From Schaalia sp. ZJ405 (GTDB taxonomy: Bacteria; Actinomycetota; Actinomycetes; Actinomycetales; Actinomycetaceae), in assembly GCF_011038885.2 (NCBI RefSeq), contig NZ_CP064952.1, positions 2,046,001 to 2,110,000 on the forward strand: 64,000 nt of DNA. The letters run 5' to 3'. Position 1 is the stretch's first letter; the number at the start of each line of letters is the position of its first letter. A model generated the notes under the pieces. The model saw only the letters and a list, made by a program, of their open reading frames with translations, searched no databases and was not told the origin of the DNA. A program made the translations under genes and the position numbers. Shown here piece after piece: positions 24,505 through 31,867 of this stretch.

Positions 24505-24993
24505 TTAGAAGGGTGGGTTGTCGTAGTTGAATGCGTTTTGTTGGGGCTGTTGGGCGGGCTGTTGGGCTGGCTGTGGGTCGTGTCGCCAGGGGTCGTTTTG
24601 GGTGCCGCCTGCTGGGGGTTGGTGTTGCACATACCCGGTGTTACCGGTTGGTTGGTTTTCGCGTGGGATTTTTCCGAGGAACCGGGTTGCGATGAGTTCG
24701 AGAGCCACGCCTGGTGTGCCGTCTTGGCGGGTGTATTCTTCGCGTTTGAGGGTGCCTGTGACGGTGACTTTGTCGCCTTTTCGTAGGGTGTTGGTGAGGG
24801 TTTCGGCTTGGGGTCCCCAGATGACGGCGCGGATCCATAGGTCGGCTCCTTGGTTTTCCCATTGTTGGGTGTTTTCGTTGAAGCGGCGTGGCGTAGCGCC
24901 GATGTTGAGGGTTGCGTAGGGTTTGCCGTTTTGGGTGTATTTGAGTTCGGGGTCTTGTCCGAGGTTTCCGGTGGTGGTGGTTGTTGCGCTCAT
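24505..24993 (-). CDS. ssb: Single-stranded DNA-binding protein
   Basis: The 162-residue product has an OB-fold SSB domain (about 1-110): TTTTGNLGQDPELKYTQNGK at the start, then WIRAVIWGPQAETLTNTLRKG and DKVTVTGTLKREEY, all typical SSB strands. A Gln/Pro-rich linker follows and the C-terminus ends YDNPPF, a short acidic-aromatic tip of the SSB type. ATG at 24993 follows GGAAGGAAACC. It should coat single-stranded phage DNA for replication and for RecT-like annealing. Confidence 0.93.
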   Translation of the reverse strand: MSATTTTTGNLGQDPELKYTQNGKPYATLNIGATPRRFNENTQQWENQGADLWIRAVIWGPQAETLTNTLRKGDKVTVTGTLKREEYTRQDGTPGVALELIATRFLGKIPRENQPTGNTGYVQHQPPAGGTQNDPWRHDPQPAQQPAQQPQQNAFNYDNPPF

Positions 24994-25085
24994 GGTGGTT
25001 TCCTTCCAGGTTGTCTGTATGCGTTTTTGAGGGACTTTTAGAGGTGGGATGGTGTGTGGGTACCTTTGGGGTCTGTTTGTGCGTC

Positions 25086-25541
25086 CTAGCATGGCTGTGG
25101 GGCCGGATTCGGGGGTGTGAGCATTGGGGGTGACATCCCGATTGCATGCCATGCGTGTTTCTCGGCTGTCTCACGGTCACTCCCGTCGCCTAGGGCTTTG
25201 ATCGCCGCGCGCCGCCACGCGACAGCCGCCAAGGGGTCATCCTCCAAGCCGTCAGGCGTGTCCAGCGGGCGTGTTTGGAGAGCTTTATCGATCCGATCCG
25301 CCCGTGTTGCACGTTCGGCATCCGTGTCGCCTTGGAGGGCTTGGACGAGGTGACCGACGTGGAGGAACCCGGTGAACGTTGCGAGCCTGTCAGTCGCGGC
25401 TTTGAGGTCTTCATCCGTGGCTTCAGGTACGACGTTGGCGATGACGTTGGCCCATTCGCGCCACATTTCCGGTTCCACGGTGACCTGGCGGCGAAGCTCT
25501 AAGGCGCGGAGGGTGTTGCGCATTCCGGTTGCGGTAATCAC
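25086..25541 (-). CDS. Replication accessory protein, possible helicase loader (151 aa)
   Basis: The helical, acidic product starts at ATG 25541, overlapping the stop of the replication initiator gene (25538). Residues 20-60 (WREWANVIANVVPEATDEDL) resemble the compact helical domain found in phage helicase-loader/inhibitor proteins, and the C-terminal half has a DnaA/DnaD-like ADRIDKALQTRPLDTPDGLE segment. Position between initiator and SSB fits replisome assembly. The family is a guess from context. Confidence 0.6.
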   Translation of the reverse strand: MITATGMRNTLRALELRRQVTVEPEMWREWANVIANVVPEATDEDLKAATDRLATFTGFLHVGHLVQALQGDTDAERATRADRIDKALQTRPLDTPDGLEDDPLAAVAWRRAAIKALGDGSDRETAEKHAWHAIGMSPPMLTPPNPAPQPC

Positions 25542-26380
25542 TCGTCGTCACCTGCTTCCAAGAGTCGTTGGTGGGCTTGGTCCCAGGCTTGAGCTTCGGC
25601 AATTTCCCGTTCGTACAAGGCCGCTTGGCGTGACTGGTGGGGCTGGGTGTCGCGTTCGGCTTGGAGGCGGAGCTGCTGGTATTTTTCCCGCAGCTTCGGC
25701 ATTGAGAGCACGTTCGCTCGCCAGAAATCGTTGTTTTCTACCCAGGCGATAGCGGCGTGAATGTCTGCTTCGGGGATGCTGTCGCGGTCGAGCATGAGTC
25801 GGGCGGAGGTCTGCCAGGTTTTGGTGATGGTGGGGGTTTTGCCGGTACGCCGGTTGACGCTTTGGGCCATTGACTGGCAGATGCGGTCCACGTCGTCGCG
25901 GGCTGGCTTGTCGATCTCGGACACGTTAGAAGCGTTAGCTTCTAACTTCCTCTGTTCCTCTGTTCCCCTGTTCCTCTGTTCCCCTGTTCCTAAGGTGTAA
26001 TTTGCATGAGGACTCACTGAATACTCAGTGAGTGTCGCGTTTTCCGCATCAGGACGCGGAAAACGTGGCTTTGATGGCCTGTTGATCTTTTGGTGCTTCT
26101 CCCACGTGTTGATGTACACGTAAGGCCTGTTTTCGACCCTGTATAACGTGATGAGATTTGATGAAAACAACCGCATGAGTCCTCCATGAACCCTCACTGA
26201 GGACTCACTGAGTGTGTCAAACGGGAATAGGCTCGCTCGAATCAATTCCTCCTCACCGCGCCCAACACCGTTGTCGTCGACGTAGGACCACAGGCCGATG
26301 AATAGCAGGCGGTCTTCGATAGGAAGGCTTGAAATGTCTGGTGAGGTCCAGAATTCGGGTTTAATTGTCCTGATTCTCAT
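25538..26380 (-). CDS. Phage replication initiator-like protein with internal origin repeats
   Basis: The 280-residue protein starts MRIRTIKPEFWTSPDISSLP and has an N-terminal winged-helix region (RLLFIGLWSYVDDNGVGRGE, then INTWEKHQKINRP near 90-103), typical of actinophage and Gram-positive phage replication proteins that act like lambda O. The middle (about 115-150) is low-complexity and encoded by the repeat cluster at 25925-26033, which may be the origin. The C-terminus is charged coiled coil. ATG 26380 is chosen since the family start IRTIKPEFW lies there; upstream frame to 26500 looks non-native. Confidence 0.83.
   Translation of the reverse strand: MRIRTIKPEFWTSPDISSLPIEDRLLFIGLWSYVDDNGVGRGEEELIRASLFPFDTLSESSVRVHGGLMRLFSSNLITLYRVENRPYVYINTWEKHQKINRPSKPRFPRPDAENATLTEYSVSPHANYTLGTGEQRNRGTEEQRKLEANASNVSEIDKPARDDVDRICQSMAQSVNRRTGKTPTITKTWQTSARLMLDRDSIPEADIHAAIAWVENNDFWRANVLSMPKLREKYQQLRLQAERDTQPHQSRQAALYEREIAEAQAWDQAHQRLLEAGDDE
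25925..26033. repeat. Candidate phage replication origin: inverted repeats and five 8-bp iterons
   Basis: Inside the initiator gene lie, in order: a 9-bp perfect inverted repeat GTTAGAAGC/GCTTCTAAC (25925-25946), five copies of CTGTTCC at an exact 8-bp period (25952-25990), and a 9-bp inverted repeat ACTCACTGA/TCAGTGAGT with 4-base loop (26012-26033). The CTCACTGAG motif recurs as a direct pair at 26193-26201 and 26204-26212. Iterons in an initiator gene are the arrangement of lambda O and many phage origins. Confidence 0.6.
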
Positions 26381-26534
26381 GCCGACGATCCCTCCTGACC
26401 GACTGGTTGTTTTCTTGTGGGTTTTTCGGTGACAGGCACCTGTGTGGCACGCGGTTTTCCCACGGGATAGGGGACCATGCACCACACCAGGGACACACAT
26501 GACCGCGTATACGCGGATACGGCGGCTTCCTCAT
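26361..26534 (-). CDS. Small zinc-finger-like protein (57 aa)
   Basis: The ATG at 26534 overlaps the RusA stop (TGATG) and the 57-residue product runs 20 bases into the initiator gene. It begins MRKPPYPRIRGHVCPWCGAW and later has an HRC, so one zinc site (CxxC plus H/C) is plausible. Such small zinc proteins are common between phage recombination genes. The coupling is good evidence for translation. Confidence 0.68.
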   Translation of the reverse strand: MRKPPYPRIRGHVCPWCGAWSPIPWENRVPHRCLSPKNPQENNQSVRRDRRHENQDN

Positions 26535-27007
26535 CAAAACACCACCCCCTGGCGTATCACCGTGACGCGCACGCCCGGTCCCGACGGCTCTCCGAAAGGG
26601 TTTGGGGGCTTGCTTGGTGTCGTCTTTGCCCAACGTTTCGACGAATACCAGCCGATAATCCGAGAATCCTCAGCCAGGACCCCACCCTTGCATGCCAGCG
26701 CGTCACCAACGGCGCGTTGGAGCTTGTCCAAGTCCGGTTTGACTGCGGGAATATCCTTAAACCTTGAAGTTTTTGGTCGTGGAAGATAAAAGTCGGCAAC
26801 AACGATCACCGGTTCGTCTAATGGGAACGACCATCCTTCTTTCCCAGCGGCGAGAACAGCGATGTCGCATATTTTATGCCTCCACCCGTTTAGCCGGGGA
26901 TTGTCGTGCGTGATCCGTGGTTTCCCAGACCGTGTTTTCCCCACATACTTCGTGGACCCCTCAGGTACTGGAACTCCCGGAACAAAGAATTGTATTTGCC
27001 CGCTCAT
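26534..27007 (-). CDS. rusA: RusA-family Holliday junction resolvase
   Basis: The 157-residue product has the RusA pattern: an N-terminal FFVPGVPVPEGSTKYVGK, a central KPDLDKLQRAVGDALA (about 89-104) with the paired catalytic Asp residues, and VLAEDSRIIGWYSSKRW with a further acidic residue. RusA enzymes cut four-way DNA junctions made by annealing and replication. The gene overlaps the RecT-like gene by four bases, so recombination genes are expressed as a unit. Confidence 0.92.
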   Translation of the reverse strand: MSGQIQFFVPGVPVPEGSTKYVGKTRSGKPRITHDNPRLNGWRHKICDIAVLAAGKEGWSFPLDEPVIVVADFYLPRPKTSRFKDIPAVKPDLDKLQRAVGDALACKGGVLAEDSRIIGWYSSKRWAKTTPSKPPNPFGEPSGPGVRVTVIRQGVVF

Positions 27008-27879
27008 GGTTGCTCGTCTTCAACGATTTCCGCGTCCACAACATCCTCGTTTTCTTCGGGGGACGGAAAACTGTTAGCGATCGCCTTGAGTTCATCCAGG
27101 ACCTTTTCGAGGTCTTGGCTTGGTAAGTCGCGAACAAACGCGGTTTTCCCACTCACGCGTCGTACGAGGGCTTTGACGGCATCGGGTTTGAGTTGGAGGT
27201 ACTCCACGACCTTGTAAATGGATTCGACCAGGCGTTGACGGTCCTGGTCTTCACCGTCTTGAGCTGGGGCCTGCGGGGTGGAGACGGGAGTGTGCTCCAC
27301 CTGAGGGTGGTCCGTGTTATGGGGTGGTTGTGACCGGTCCACACTCACAACATTCCCATCCTCATCCACATCAGCCCCCAGCTCCTCAGGCGCGTAAATC
27401 AACCCAAATAACGCGTCGGAGGCTCCCTGGCGACACACCTCCGTGATCGCCCGAGACCTCAGCATCTGCATGGGGTACTGCGTCCACGGGCCTTTACGTC
27501 CCCACAACCCCGCTTCGGTGGCTTTTTGTGGAGTCCACGTAACCGTGAACATAAAATCAGGATCATCACGACGAATCAGGATCGCAGTCACCCGGTCACC
27601 TTCTTCACGGACCCTAAGCGTGTGCCCAGCCCTACGCACCACAGCAGCCATGAGATCAGCCGACATCGTTGCCTTACCGTTAATCACCGCGATACCCTGC
27701 AAGGCTTGAATAGGTGGAATCCCCAACGCCGCACCGGTTTCAATCGCGACCAACACATTTGCGGGTTGACGTTGAAAATGCGAAGGAATCAACCCAGACC
27801 CAGCAAGAACCTGCGCGTAATTCATCCTCGCTTTAATCGCGTCCGGGGCCATTGACAATACAATCTCGTTGGATGTCAT
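27004..27879 (-). CDS. recT: RecT-family single-strand annealing protein
   Basis: The 291-residue protein has the RecT core: IALETGAALGIPPIQALQGI-type helix (about 48-64), INGKATMSADLMAAVVRRAG, FTVTWTPQKATEAGLWGRKG and the C-terminal RSRAITEVCRQGASDAL. The last 90 residues are acidic and probably disordered, ending in an acidic tail. It anneals complementary single strands for phage recombination. No dedicated exonuclease gene was recognised next to it, unlike most RecE/RecT pairs. Confidence 0.88.
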   Translation of the reverse strand: MTSNEIVLSMAPDAIKARMNYAQVLAGSGLIPSHFQRQPANVLVAIETGAALGIPPIQALQGIAVINGKATMSADLMAAVVRRAGHTLRVREEGDRVTAILIRRDDPDFMFTVTWTPQKATEAGLWGRKGPWTQYPMQMLRSRAITEVCRQGASDALFGLIYAPEELGADVDEDGNVVSVDRSQPPHNTDHPQVEHTPVSTPQAPAQDGEDQDRQRLVESIYKVVEYLQLKPDAVKALVRRVSGKTAFVRDLPSQDLEKVLDELKAIANSFPSPEENEDVVDAEIVEDEQP

Positions 27880-28169
27880 TGTGCATCACCATCAACCAAG
27901 GTCGCAGCTTCCAACAAAGCGGCGGATGTGATGAACTCTGCGAGTAGGCGGGTTGATTGGTCTTGCGTTTGGGACACCCGAAGCGAGGGCTTACGCTCAA
28001 CCAGCGTGTCTTCTAAACCGTCGGGCATTTCCCCGCCAGCATCCTCAACAATCGCCCGTAGATTATCCTTGCCCGTGAACCACTCAGGGAACTCAACCGA
28101 CGGCCTCCCGTGATGGTCAATACCATGAGCCTCACACCACCTGGCGAAAGCTACCGGGTCAGACACCAC
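27876..28169 (-). CDS. C-terminal part of a phage early protein, probably split by a frameshift
   Basis: The 97-residue frame begins with tandem GTG codons and reads SDPVAFARWCEAHGIDHHGRP, which resembles the DPAAFARWV...HHP middle part of a single protein family that is common next to phage recombination genes. Its upstream partner 28151-28399 ends in ATVSLSKPSFVGGL in another frame. The two frames overlap by 19 bases at a -1 relation. A single-base deletion or an assembly error would give this pattern; two separate proteins is the alternative. Confidence 0.6.
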   Translation of the reverse strand: MVSDPVAFARWCEAHGIDHHGRPSVEFPEWFTGKDNLRAIVEDAGGEMPDGLEDTLVERKPSLRVSQTQDQSTRLLAEFITSAALLEAATLVDGDAQ

Positions 28170-28399
28170 AAGCCCCCAACAAACGACGGCTTTGACAAGC
28201 TCACGGTCGCAACCGCGTCCCCATCATCAGTGGTTGCGATCAACCGTTCACCTGGGGTCATGGCTGTTTCTGCCAAATAAGTTCTCGCCTGAGACTCTGC
28301 TTCCCGTATGCGGTCTTTAATGAGCTTCGCTACGGCCAGCGTCCGCAGAGCCATTGTTGTGTTCGCCCGCGATAAACGCGGTAGCTTTTTATCATTCAT
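28151..28399 (-). CDS. N-terminal part of the same phage early protein (82 aa)
   Basis: The product is helical (MALRTLAVAKLIKDRIREAE) and then shows TPGERLIATTDDGDAVATVSLSKP, the start of a beta domain that other phages continue with a DPxAFxxW helix. Here the frame runs out after SFVGGLWCLTR. See the downstream part for the probable split. The start at 28399 overlaps the WhiB stop by eight bases. Confidence 0.6.
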   Translation of the reverse strand: MNDKKLPRLSRANTTMALRTLAVAKLIKDRIREAESQARTYLAETAMTPGERLIATTDDGDAVATVSLSKPSFVGGLWCLTR

Positions 28400-28682
28400 T
28401 TTCAGGTCCTTTTTCTTGTGGATTGTTTTTCGATACGTGTCTCCCGAGGCTATTAAAACCTCTCGCCCGCGGTGTTAACCCACCCCAAATCCCAAACGGT
28501 TCGTCGCTGTCAATCGCCCACTGACGACACTGGATACGCACCGGGCATTGAAGGCAAATCGCGATGGCCTCTAGGGCTTGATGTTTTTCCGCTAGGGTTG
28601 GAAACCACCTATCCGAGTCGACATACGTTGCGCACAACGCACGGTCTGTGACCGATGCCGGTGGGAGCTTCGTGAAATTCAC
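28392..28682 (-). CDS. Phage WhiB-like iron-sulfur transcription factor
   Basis: The 96-residue product has the four WhiB cysteines: one in RALCATYVDSDRWFP (about 17) and three in ICLQCPVRIQC (about 43-52), and the GIWGGLTPRARG tryptophan/glycine turn (about 64-75), followed by a basic tail. WhiB proteins hold a 4Fe-4S cluster and bind the host primary sigma factor. Phage copies (for example in mycophage TM4) can block host WhiB genes. GTG at 28682 follows GGAAGGGG; a longer frame begins at 28727 with a poorer site. Confidence 0.88.
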   Translation of the reverse strand: MNFTKLPPASVTDRALCATYVDSDRWFPTLAEKHQALEAIAICLQCPVRIQCRQWAIDSDEPFGIWGGLTPRARGFNSLGRHVSKNNPQEKGPENE

Positions 28683-28704
28683 CCCTCGCCCCTTCCATTC
28701 CTTC

Positions 28705-28824
28705 TTATTTGTCTGCGTAAAACTCATACAACCAGTCAGGGTTTTCCACGGGCCCATCCTCGTCGAGAATGTCCACAGGGTCGGGCTCCTCGTAATAGAA
28801 GCCCTCCCGATACAGGCCGGTCAT
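28705..28824 (-). CDS. Small acidic protein (39 aa)
   Basis: The ATG at 28824 overlaps the stop of the preceding gene (AATGA) and TAA lies 22 bases before the WhiB start. The product (MTGLYREGFYYEEPDPVDIL, then DWLYEFYADK) is acidic and aromatic. Coupled translation supports it. No family recognised. Confidence 0.6.
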   Translation of the reverse strand: MTGLYREGFYYEEPDPVDILDEDGPVENPDWLYEFYADK

Positions 28825-29021
28825 TTCCGACCACCCCCGCTTTGGTATTGGGCCTGGTTTTCACGCGCGGCAATCGTCAACTCATCCGCCATCACCAACG
28901 CCTCCGCGCAGGCAAGCGTCAAAGGGAACACGCCCTTAGGGGTGTGGATTTTGATGCACACCTGATCCTCCAGGTCGCTGTGGATGTTGATGACGTTTTC
29001 GCTCCAATAATCAACAATCAC
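28821..29021 (-). CDS. Small phage protein (66 aa), unknown
   Basis: The frame starts at 29021 overlapping the previous stop and ends by overlapping the next start. The sequence begins MIVDYWSENVINIHSDLEDQ and has a helical segment LTLACAEALVMADELTIAAR. The YWSENVINI...LTLACAEALVMAD pattern recalls small actinophage proteins of unknown role. Confidence 0.6.
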   Translation of the reverse strand: MIVDYWSENVINIHSDLEDQVCIKIHTPKGVFPLTLACAEALVMADELTIAARENQAQYQSGGGRK

Positions 29022-29290
29022 CAGTCCGACTCCGTTTCCAATTCGTCACGAACATCGGTGTTCCTAAGCTCCGCCCGCAGGTACTTGGTTTTGTCTTGTA
29101 TCTCGATGACCCGCCGTCGCATCTGGGAGAGACGATCAGAGAGAAGATTCCCCCGGGGTATTGAATTGTGGGCATCGCCAAGTTCTTCCCGTACCTCGTC
29201 AAAGAGAGAAATCGTGTTGTTAACGAAACCCATAGCGTTTCTTATATAGGTCTCGATGCGGGCGACTTCTGCGTCGGTGAGTTCGTTCAT
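29018..29290 (-). CDS. Small coiled-coil phage protein (90 aa)
   Basis: The product starts MNELTDAEVARIETYIRNAM at 29290 and is predicted to be almost fully helical (SDRLSQMRRRVIEIQDKTKY, LRAELRNTDVRDELETE). The ATG overlaps the stop of the upstream membrane protein gene. No family recognised. Confidence 0.65.
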   Translation of the reverse strand: MNELTDAEVARIETYIRNAMGFVNNTISLFDEVREELGDAHNSIPRGNLLSDRLSQMRRRVIEIQDKTKYLRAELRNTDVRDELETESDW

Positions 29291-29448
29291 CGCTGGTTCT
29301 CCTTCGCTTCGACCCAAATCATCCGCGCACCCTGGGCATAGAAAAGCAACGCTGTGATAACCGCTATTCCAAGCGGGACCGCCTCAGCTGACGCGATGAG
29401 CCACCCGGCGAGAACAAAAACATATGCGCCAATAGCACGGGCGCTCAT
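29287..29448 (-). CDS. Small membrane protein (53 aa)
   Basis: The frame starts at 29448 and overlaps both neighbours by four bases. Residues 5-20 (AIGAYVFVLAGWLIAS) and 25-42 (PLGIAVITALLFYAQGA) form two transmembrane helices, with a charged C-terminus. It may be a host-takeover or membrane-sensing protein; nothing more can be said. Confidence 0.65.
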   Translation of the reverse strand: MSARAIGAYVFVLAGWLIASAEAVPLGIAVITALLFYAQGARMIWVEAKENQR

Positions 29449-30140
29449 GAAACATCGCCCCCTCGTTCAGGCTCCACATTGGGTCGGATCAGCCGATCAA
29501 CCGCCCCCGAGTGATAGTTTTCGTGGGCACGTGCAAGCTCAATAAAGGCTTTAAGAACCGGGCGACGACGCTCAACTTCTTCACCCAAGGCTTCGGGCCA
29601 GTCTTCATCGGAAGAAATGATCTTTTTCAAGTTCTCCAACGTTCCCAACCAGCAGCCGAATTTTAATCTCCAACCCCCTCTAGTGGGGTAGAAAAATACG
29701 TCCACGGATGGGGTGGAGTTGACACAAAGGCAGTACCAGTTCGTCCCCGTTAGGTGCGCATAAGCTAAATTCGCGTCTTCCAAGTTCGCGTCTCTCAGGT
29801 TCGCATAGCTCAGATTCGCACCTCGCAGATCCGCATAGCGAAGGTCCGCCTTTTGTAGCCTCGCGCCTTGCAGATTTGCTTTGAATAGATATGTATTTTG
29901 TAGCTTCACGCCTTGCAGATTTGCGTTGGCCAGGTCTGTATAAGACATATCCGCATAGCGAAGGTCCGCACCGCTCAGTTTCGCACCTCGCAGATCCGCA
30001 TAGCGAAGGTCCGCATTACTCAGGTCCATGTATCGCAGATCCACATAGCGAAGGTCCACGTTTTGCAAGTCCGGTCGCCCACCATTTTTTCGAGCCAAAT
30101 TAACTATCTGAAAAACATCCTCCCGATTCACCGCCGTCAC
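29445..30140 (-). CDS. Pentapeptide-repeat protein
   Basis: The 231-residue product has about 22 consecutive pentapeptide repeats of the A(D/N)Lxx type (residues about 24-135), which should fold as a right-handed square beta helix, then a Cys/Trp-rich middle part and a helical C-terminus (LEEVERRRPVLKAFIELARA-like). Some repeat proteins mimic DNA and act on gyrase (MfpA, Qnr), but that role is not implied by sequence alone. Several repeats are encoded by near-identical DNA (CGCATAGCGAAGGTCCG), showing recent expansion. Start is GTG at 30140. Confidence 0.85.
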   Translation of the reverse strand: MTAVNREDVFQIVNLARKNGGRPDLQNVDLRYVDLRYMDLSNADLRYADLRGAKLSGADLRYADMSYTDLANANLQGVKLQNTYLFKANLQGARLQKADLRYADLRGANLSYANLRDANLEDANLAYAHLTGTNWYCLCVNSTPSVDVFFYPTRGGWRLKFGCWLGTLENLKKIISSDEDWPEALGEEVERRRPVLKAFIELARAHENYHSGAVDRLIRPNVEPERGGDVS

Positions 30141-30247
30141 CTCTTTTCCCTACGGTGCTTGCCGGTGCCTCTCACGACGACGTGAAACACCCTGTCGTCC
30201 CGTCGCCTTTCACCCCGATGCCTAGGCTGGTAATCTTGGTTTTGCAT
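30137..30247 (-). CDS. Small basic protein (36 aa)
   Basis: The start at 30247 has a strong ribosome site (AAAGGAGGG seven bases upstream) and the TGA overlaps the GTG of the pentapeptide gene. The product is Arg-rich (RHRGERRRDDRVFHVVVRG). The good ribosome site supports expression; the family is unknown. Confidence 0.6.
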   Translation of the reverse strand: MQNQDYQPRHRGERRRDDRVFHVVVRGTGKHRREKR

Positions 30248-30309
30248 TGGTAACCCTCCTTTGGGTTGTCTGACCCCTACCCGGATGCCCCCAGGTAGGG
30301 GTTGGATTT

Positions 30310-30537
30310 TTAACGGTCCGCGAGCGCGGCCCGCCATTCAGCGGCGGCTTCAGCTGTGATGTACACCCGCTGTTTCCCGCCACTCGTGATCTTGGCTTTC
30401 AACGGCGGGTAGTTTTTCGCCGTCCCGTTGATGCATTCCCACACGGTTGTTTTCGAGACCCCGTGCAGGTGGGCGAAGTCATCAACGCCCATCATCAGGG
30501 GGCCGTGCATCACGACGACCTGTGCTTGGGCTCTCAC
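30310..30537 (-). CDS. Excisionase-like HTH protein (75 aa)
   Basis: The sequence has a MerR/AlpA-type winged helix-turn-helix: GVDDFAHLHGVSKTTVWECI (about 17-36) followed by PPLKAKITSGGKQRVYITAE, the wing and end helix seen in excisionases and small regulators. Start GTG 30537 follows GGGAGG. It may regulate early genes; a second HTH_17-like protein near the integrase is the better excisionase candidate. Confidence 0.78.
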   Translation of the reverse strand: MRAQAQVVVMHGPLMMGVDDFAHLHGVSKTTVWECINGTAKNYPPLKAKITSGGKQRVYITAEAAAEWRAALADR

Positions 30538-30739
30538 TGTGTAACCTCCCTAGTTCTTCTTCGGTTGCTTTCCTCGTCTCGACCGGCCAGTCATATCCGT
30601 CGTCGATCTCGCCCGGACTGACCTTGTAAGGGTGGTAGCCTGGTGGCCAGACGTTTGGGGTTTCCCAGCTCTGCCACGCGCCACGCCACGCGGCCCTGTG
30701 AGCCTGGCCCTTTGGGGTTCGTGCGTTGTCGATAATCAC
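30482..30739 (-). CDS. Phage protein (85 aa), unknown
   Basis: The product begins MIIDNARTPKGQAHRAAWRG and continues WPPGYHPYKVSPGEIDDGYD, a credible globular sequence. It runs 56 bases into the HTH gene in another frame, unusually long for this operon, so the true end or the HTH start may differ. No family recognised. Confidence 0.55.
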   Translation of the reverse strand: MIIDNARTPKGQAHRAAWRGAWQSWETPNVWPPGYHPYKVSPGEIDDGYDWPVETRKATEEELGRLHSESPSTGRRDARPPDDGR

Positions 30740-30745
30740 GCCGCA

Positions 30746-31021
30746 TCACGCCAAAAAATCTTCGGGGTCAAACACGCGATCATCCTCATAATCAGCTCGG
30801 ACACGCTCTTCAAGAAGCCGAGTTGAACCGTGGAGAATCAACGTCAAATCACGAACCCGATAGTCGTAACGACCGATCCGGACCCTTCGCCAGACAAGGT
30901 CATGACCTTTCTCCTCAGACAGATACCCACCCTTCTTGTGGGAATACACCCTGCCGTCAGGAGCAACGAGATACGCGGGGTCATGCGGGAAAGCAACGTG
31001 GGTAGTGAGGTCAGGCAGCAT
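30746..31021 (-). CDS. Phage protein with NUMOD4-like start (91 aa)
   Basis: The product starts MLPDLTTHVAFPHDPAYLVA and continues PDGRVYSHKKGGYLSEEKGH, which resembles the small beta domain found in NUMOD4/HNH-linked proteins, followed by a basic helix region with RVRDLTLILHG. No nuclease motif is present. It overlaps the antirepressor stop by 11 bases. Confidence 0.6.
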   Translation of the reverse strand: MLPDLTTHVAFPHDPAYLVAPDGRVYSHKKGGYLSEEKGHDLVWRRVRIGRYDYRVRDLTLILHGSTRLLEERVRADYEDDRVFDPEDFLA

Positions 31022-31805
31022 CAGTGTCTCCTTCAATATCTGCTGGGGTGATAGTCACGCCGAAATGACGGGCTAAGGCATCAAGGCCCTTAGGGGTAAC
31101 TCGGATTGTGTGTGCGGCGTGCTCAACGCCGGTGTGCTGGTCACGCCAAGTCGTGGGGCGCAAACGCAGGAGTCCTCGGTCTGAGGCGGTTTGGTAAACC
31201 CGCCAGTGGCGGTGGCCTTTGGGCTTGTAAATCCATTTCAACGCTTCGAGGGTGGCGTGCAGGCGGTTTCTCCCGGTCTTGGCCCCAGCACGGTTTAACG
31301 CTTGCGCGGCCTGAGTGACGCTGTAGTCGCCCTCAGCGTTGAGGAAGTTGTCGAACTGGCGGGCTTTGGGCGCAAGCTCCACAACTTTCGTTTCTGCTGT
31401 GATGGCGCGTTGCTGTGCGGCGGCAAGTGTGGCTTGGGCTTCGATGAGTGCTCGGGCCATGAGTTCAGGTCCGGTGAGTTCGACGAGGGGGTTGCCGTAG
31501 GAGCCGGTTTTACGAATCGTGGGGAGAACCTCGTGCGTTACCCAACGCTTGAATGCCTTAGCCTCAGGCTTGCGGCTTCCCAGGATGAGGGAGTAAAGAC
31601 CGGCCTCGGAAACTGCGTTGAGGTCGTGACCCTCATTTGAAATGAGGGTACGCTCGTCATCGTCCAGACGAGTCATAGCCTGCGACGGGTTCCCGATTTC
31701 CAGGATGCGTGCCACATCGGCTGCGACGAACCACGGTTGTCCATCAGCTCCCGTGAGAACTCGGACGCTGCTACCCTTGTAGTTGAAGGGCATCAACTCG
31801 TTCAT
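31011..31805 (-). CDS. Phage antirepressor (BRO-N and KilAC domains)
   Basis: The 264-residue protein has an N-terminal BRO domain (NYKGSSVRVLTGADGQPWFV through SRKPEAKAFKRWVTHEVLP, about 7-105) and a C-terminal KilA-C/ANT domain (FDNFLNAEGDYSVTQAAQAL, then KGHRHWRVYQTASDRGLLRL, about 145-250). Such proteins displace the prophage repressor or switch early genes. It is read towards the early genes from just beyond the repressor region. ATG at 31805 follows AAGGGAAGGAAAATC. Confidence 0.9.
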   Translation of the reverse strand: MNELMPFNYKGSSVRVLTGADGQPWFVAADVARILEIGNPSQAMTRLDDDERTLISNEGHDLNAVSEAGLYSLILGSRKPEAKAFKRWVTHEVLPTIRKTGSYGNPLVELTGPELMARALIEAQATLAAAQQRAITAETKVVELAPKARQFDNFLNAEGDYSVTQAAQALNRAGAKTGRNRLHATLEALKWIYKPKGHRHWRVYQTASDRGLLRLRPTTWRDQHTGVEHAAHTIRVTPKGLDALARHFGVTITPADIEGDTDAA

Positions 31806-31867
31806 GATTTTCCTTCCCTTTCTGGTCCCGGCTGTAGCCTCAGCCGGGACTGTTGCTTTCTGTCGAC

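Noticed and set aside
24268..24786. A 172-codon plus-strand frame opposite the SSB region
   Set aside because: It is a shadow of SSB and its neighbour with extreme Val/Gly/Phe bias.
25948..25992. CRISPR-like array or phase-variation tract
   Set aside because: Units are 8 bp with no spacers, so not CRISPR. Slippage is possible, but the nearby inverted repeats make an origin more likely.
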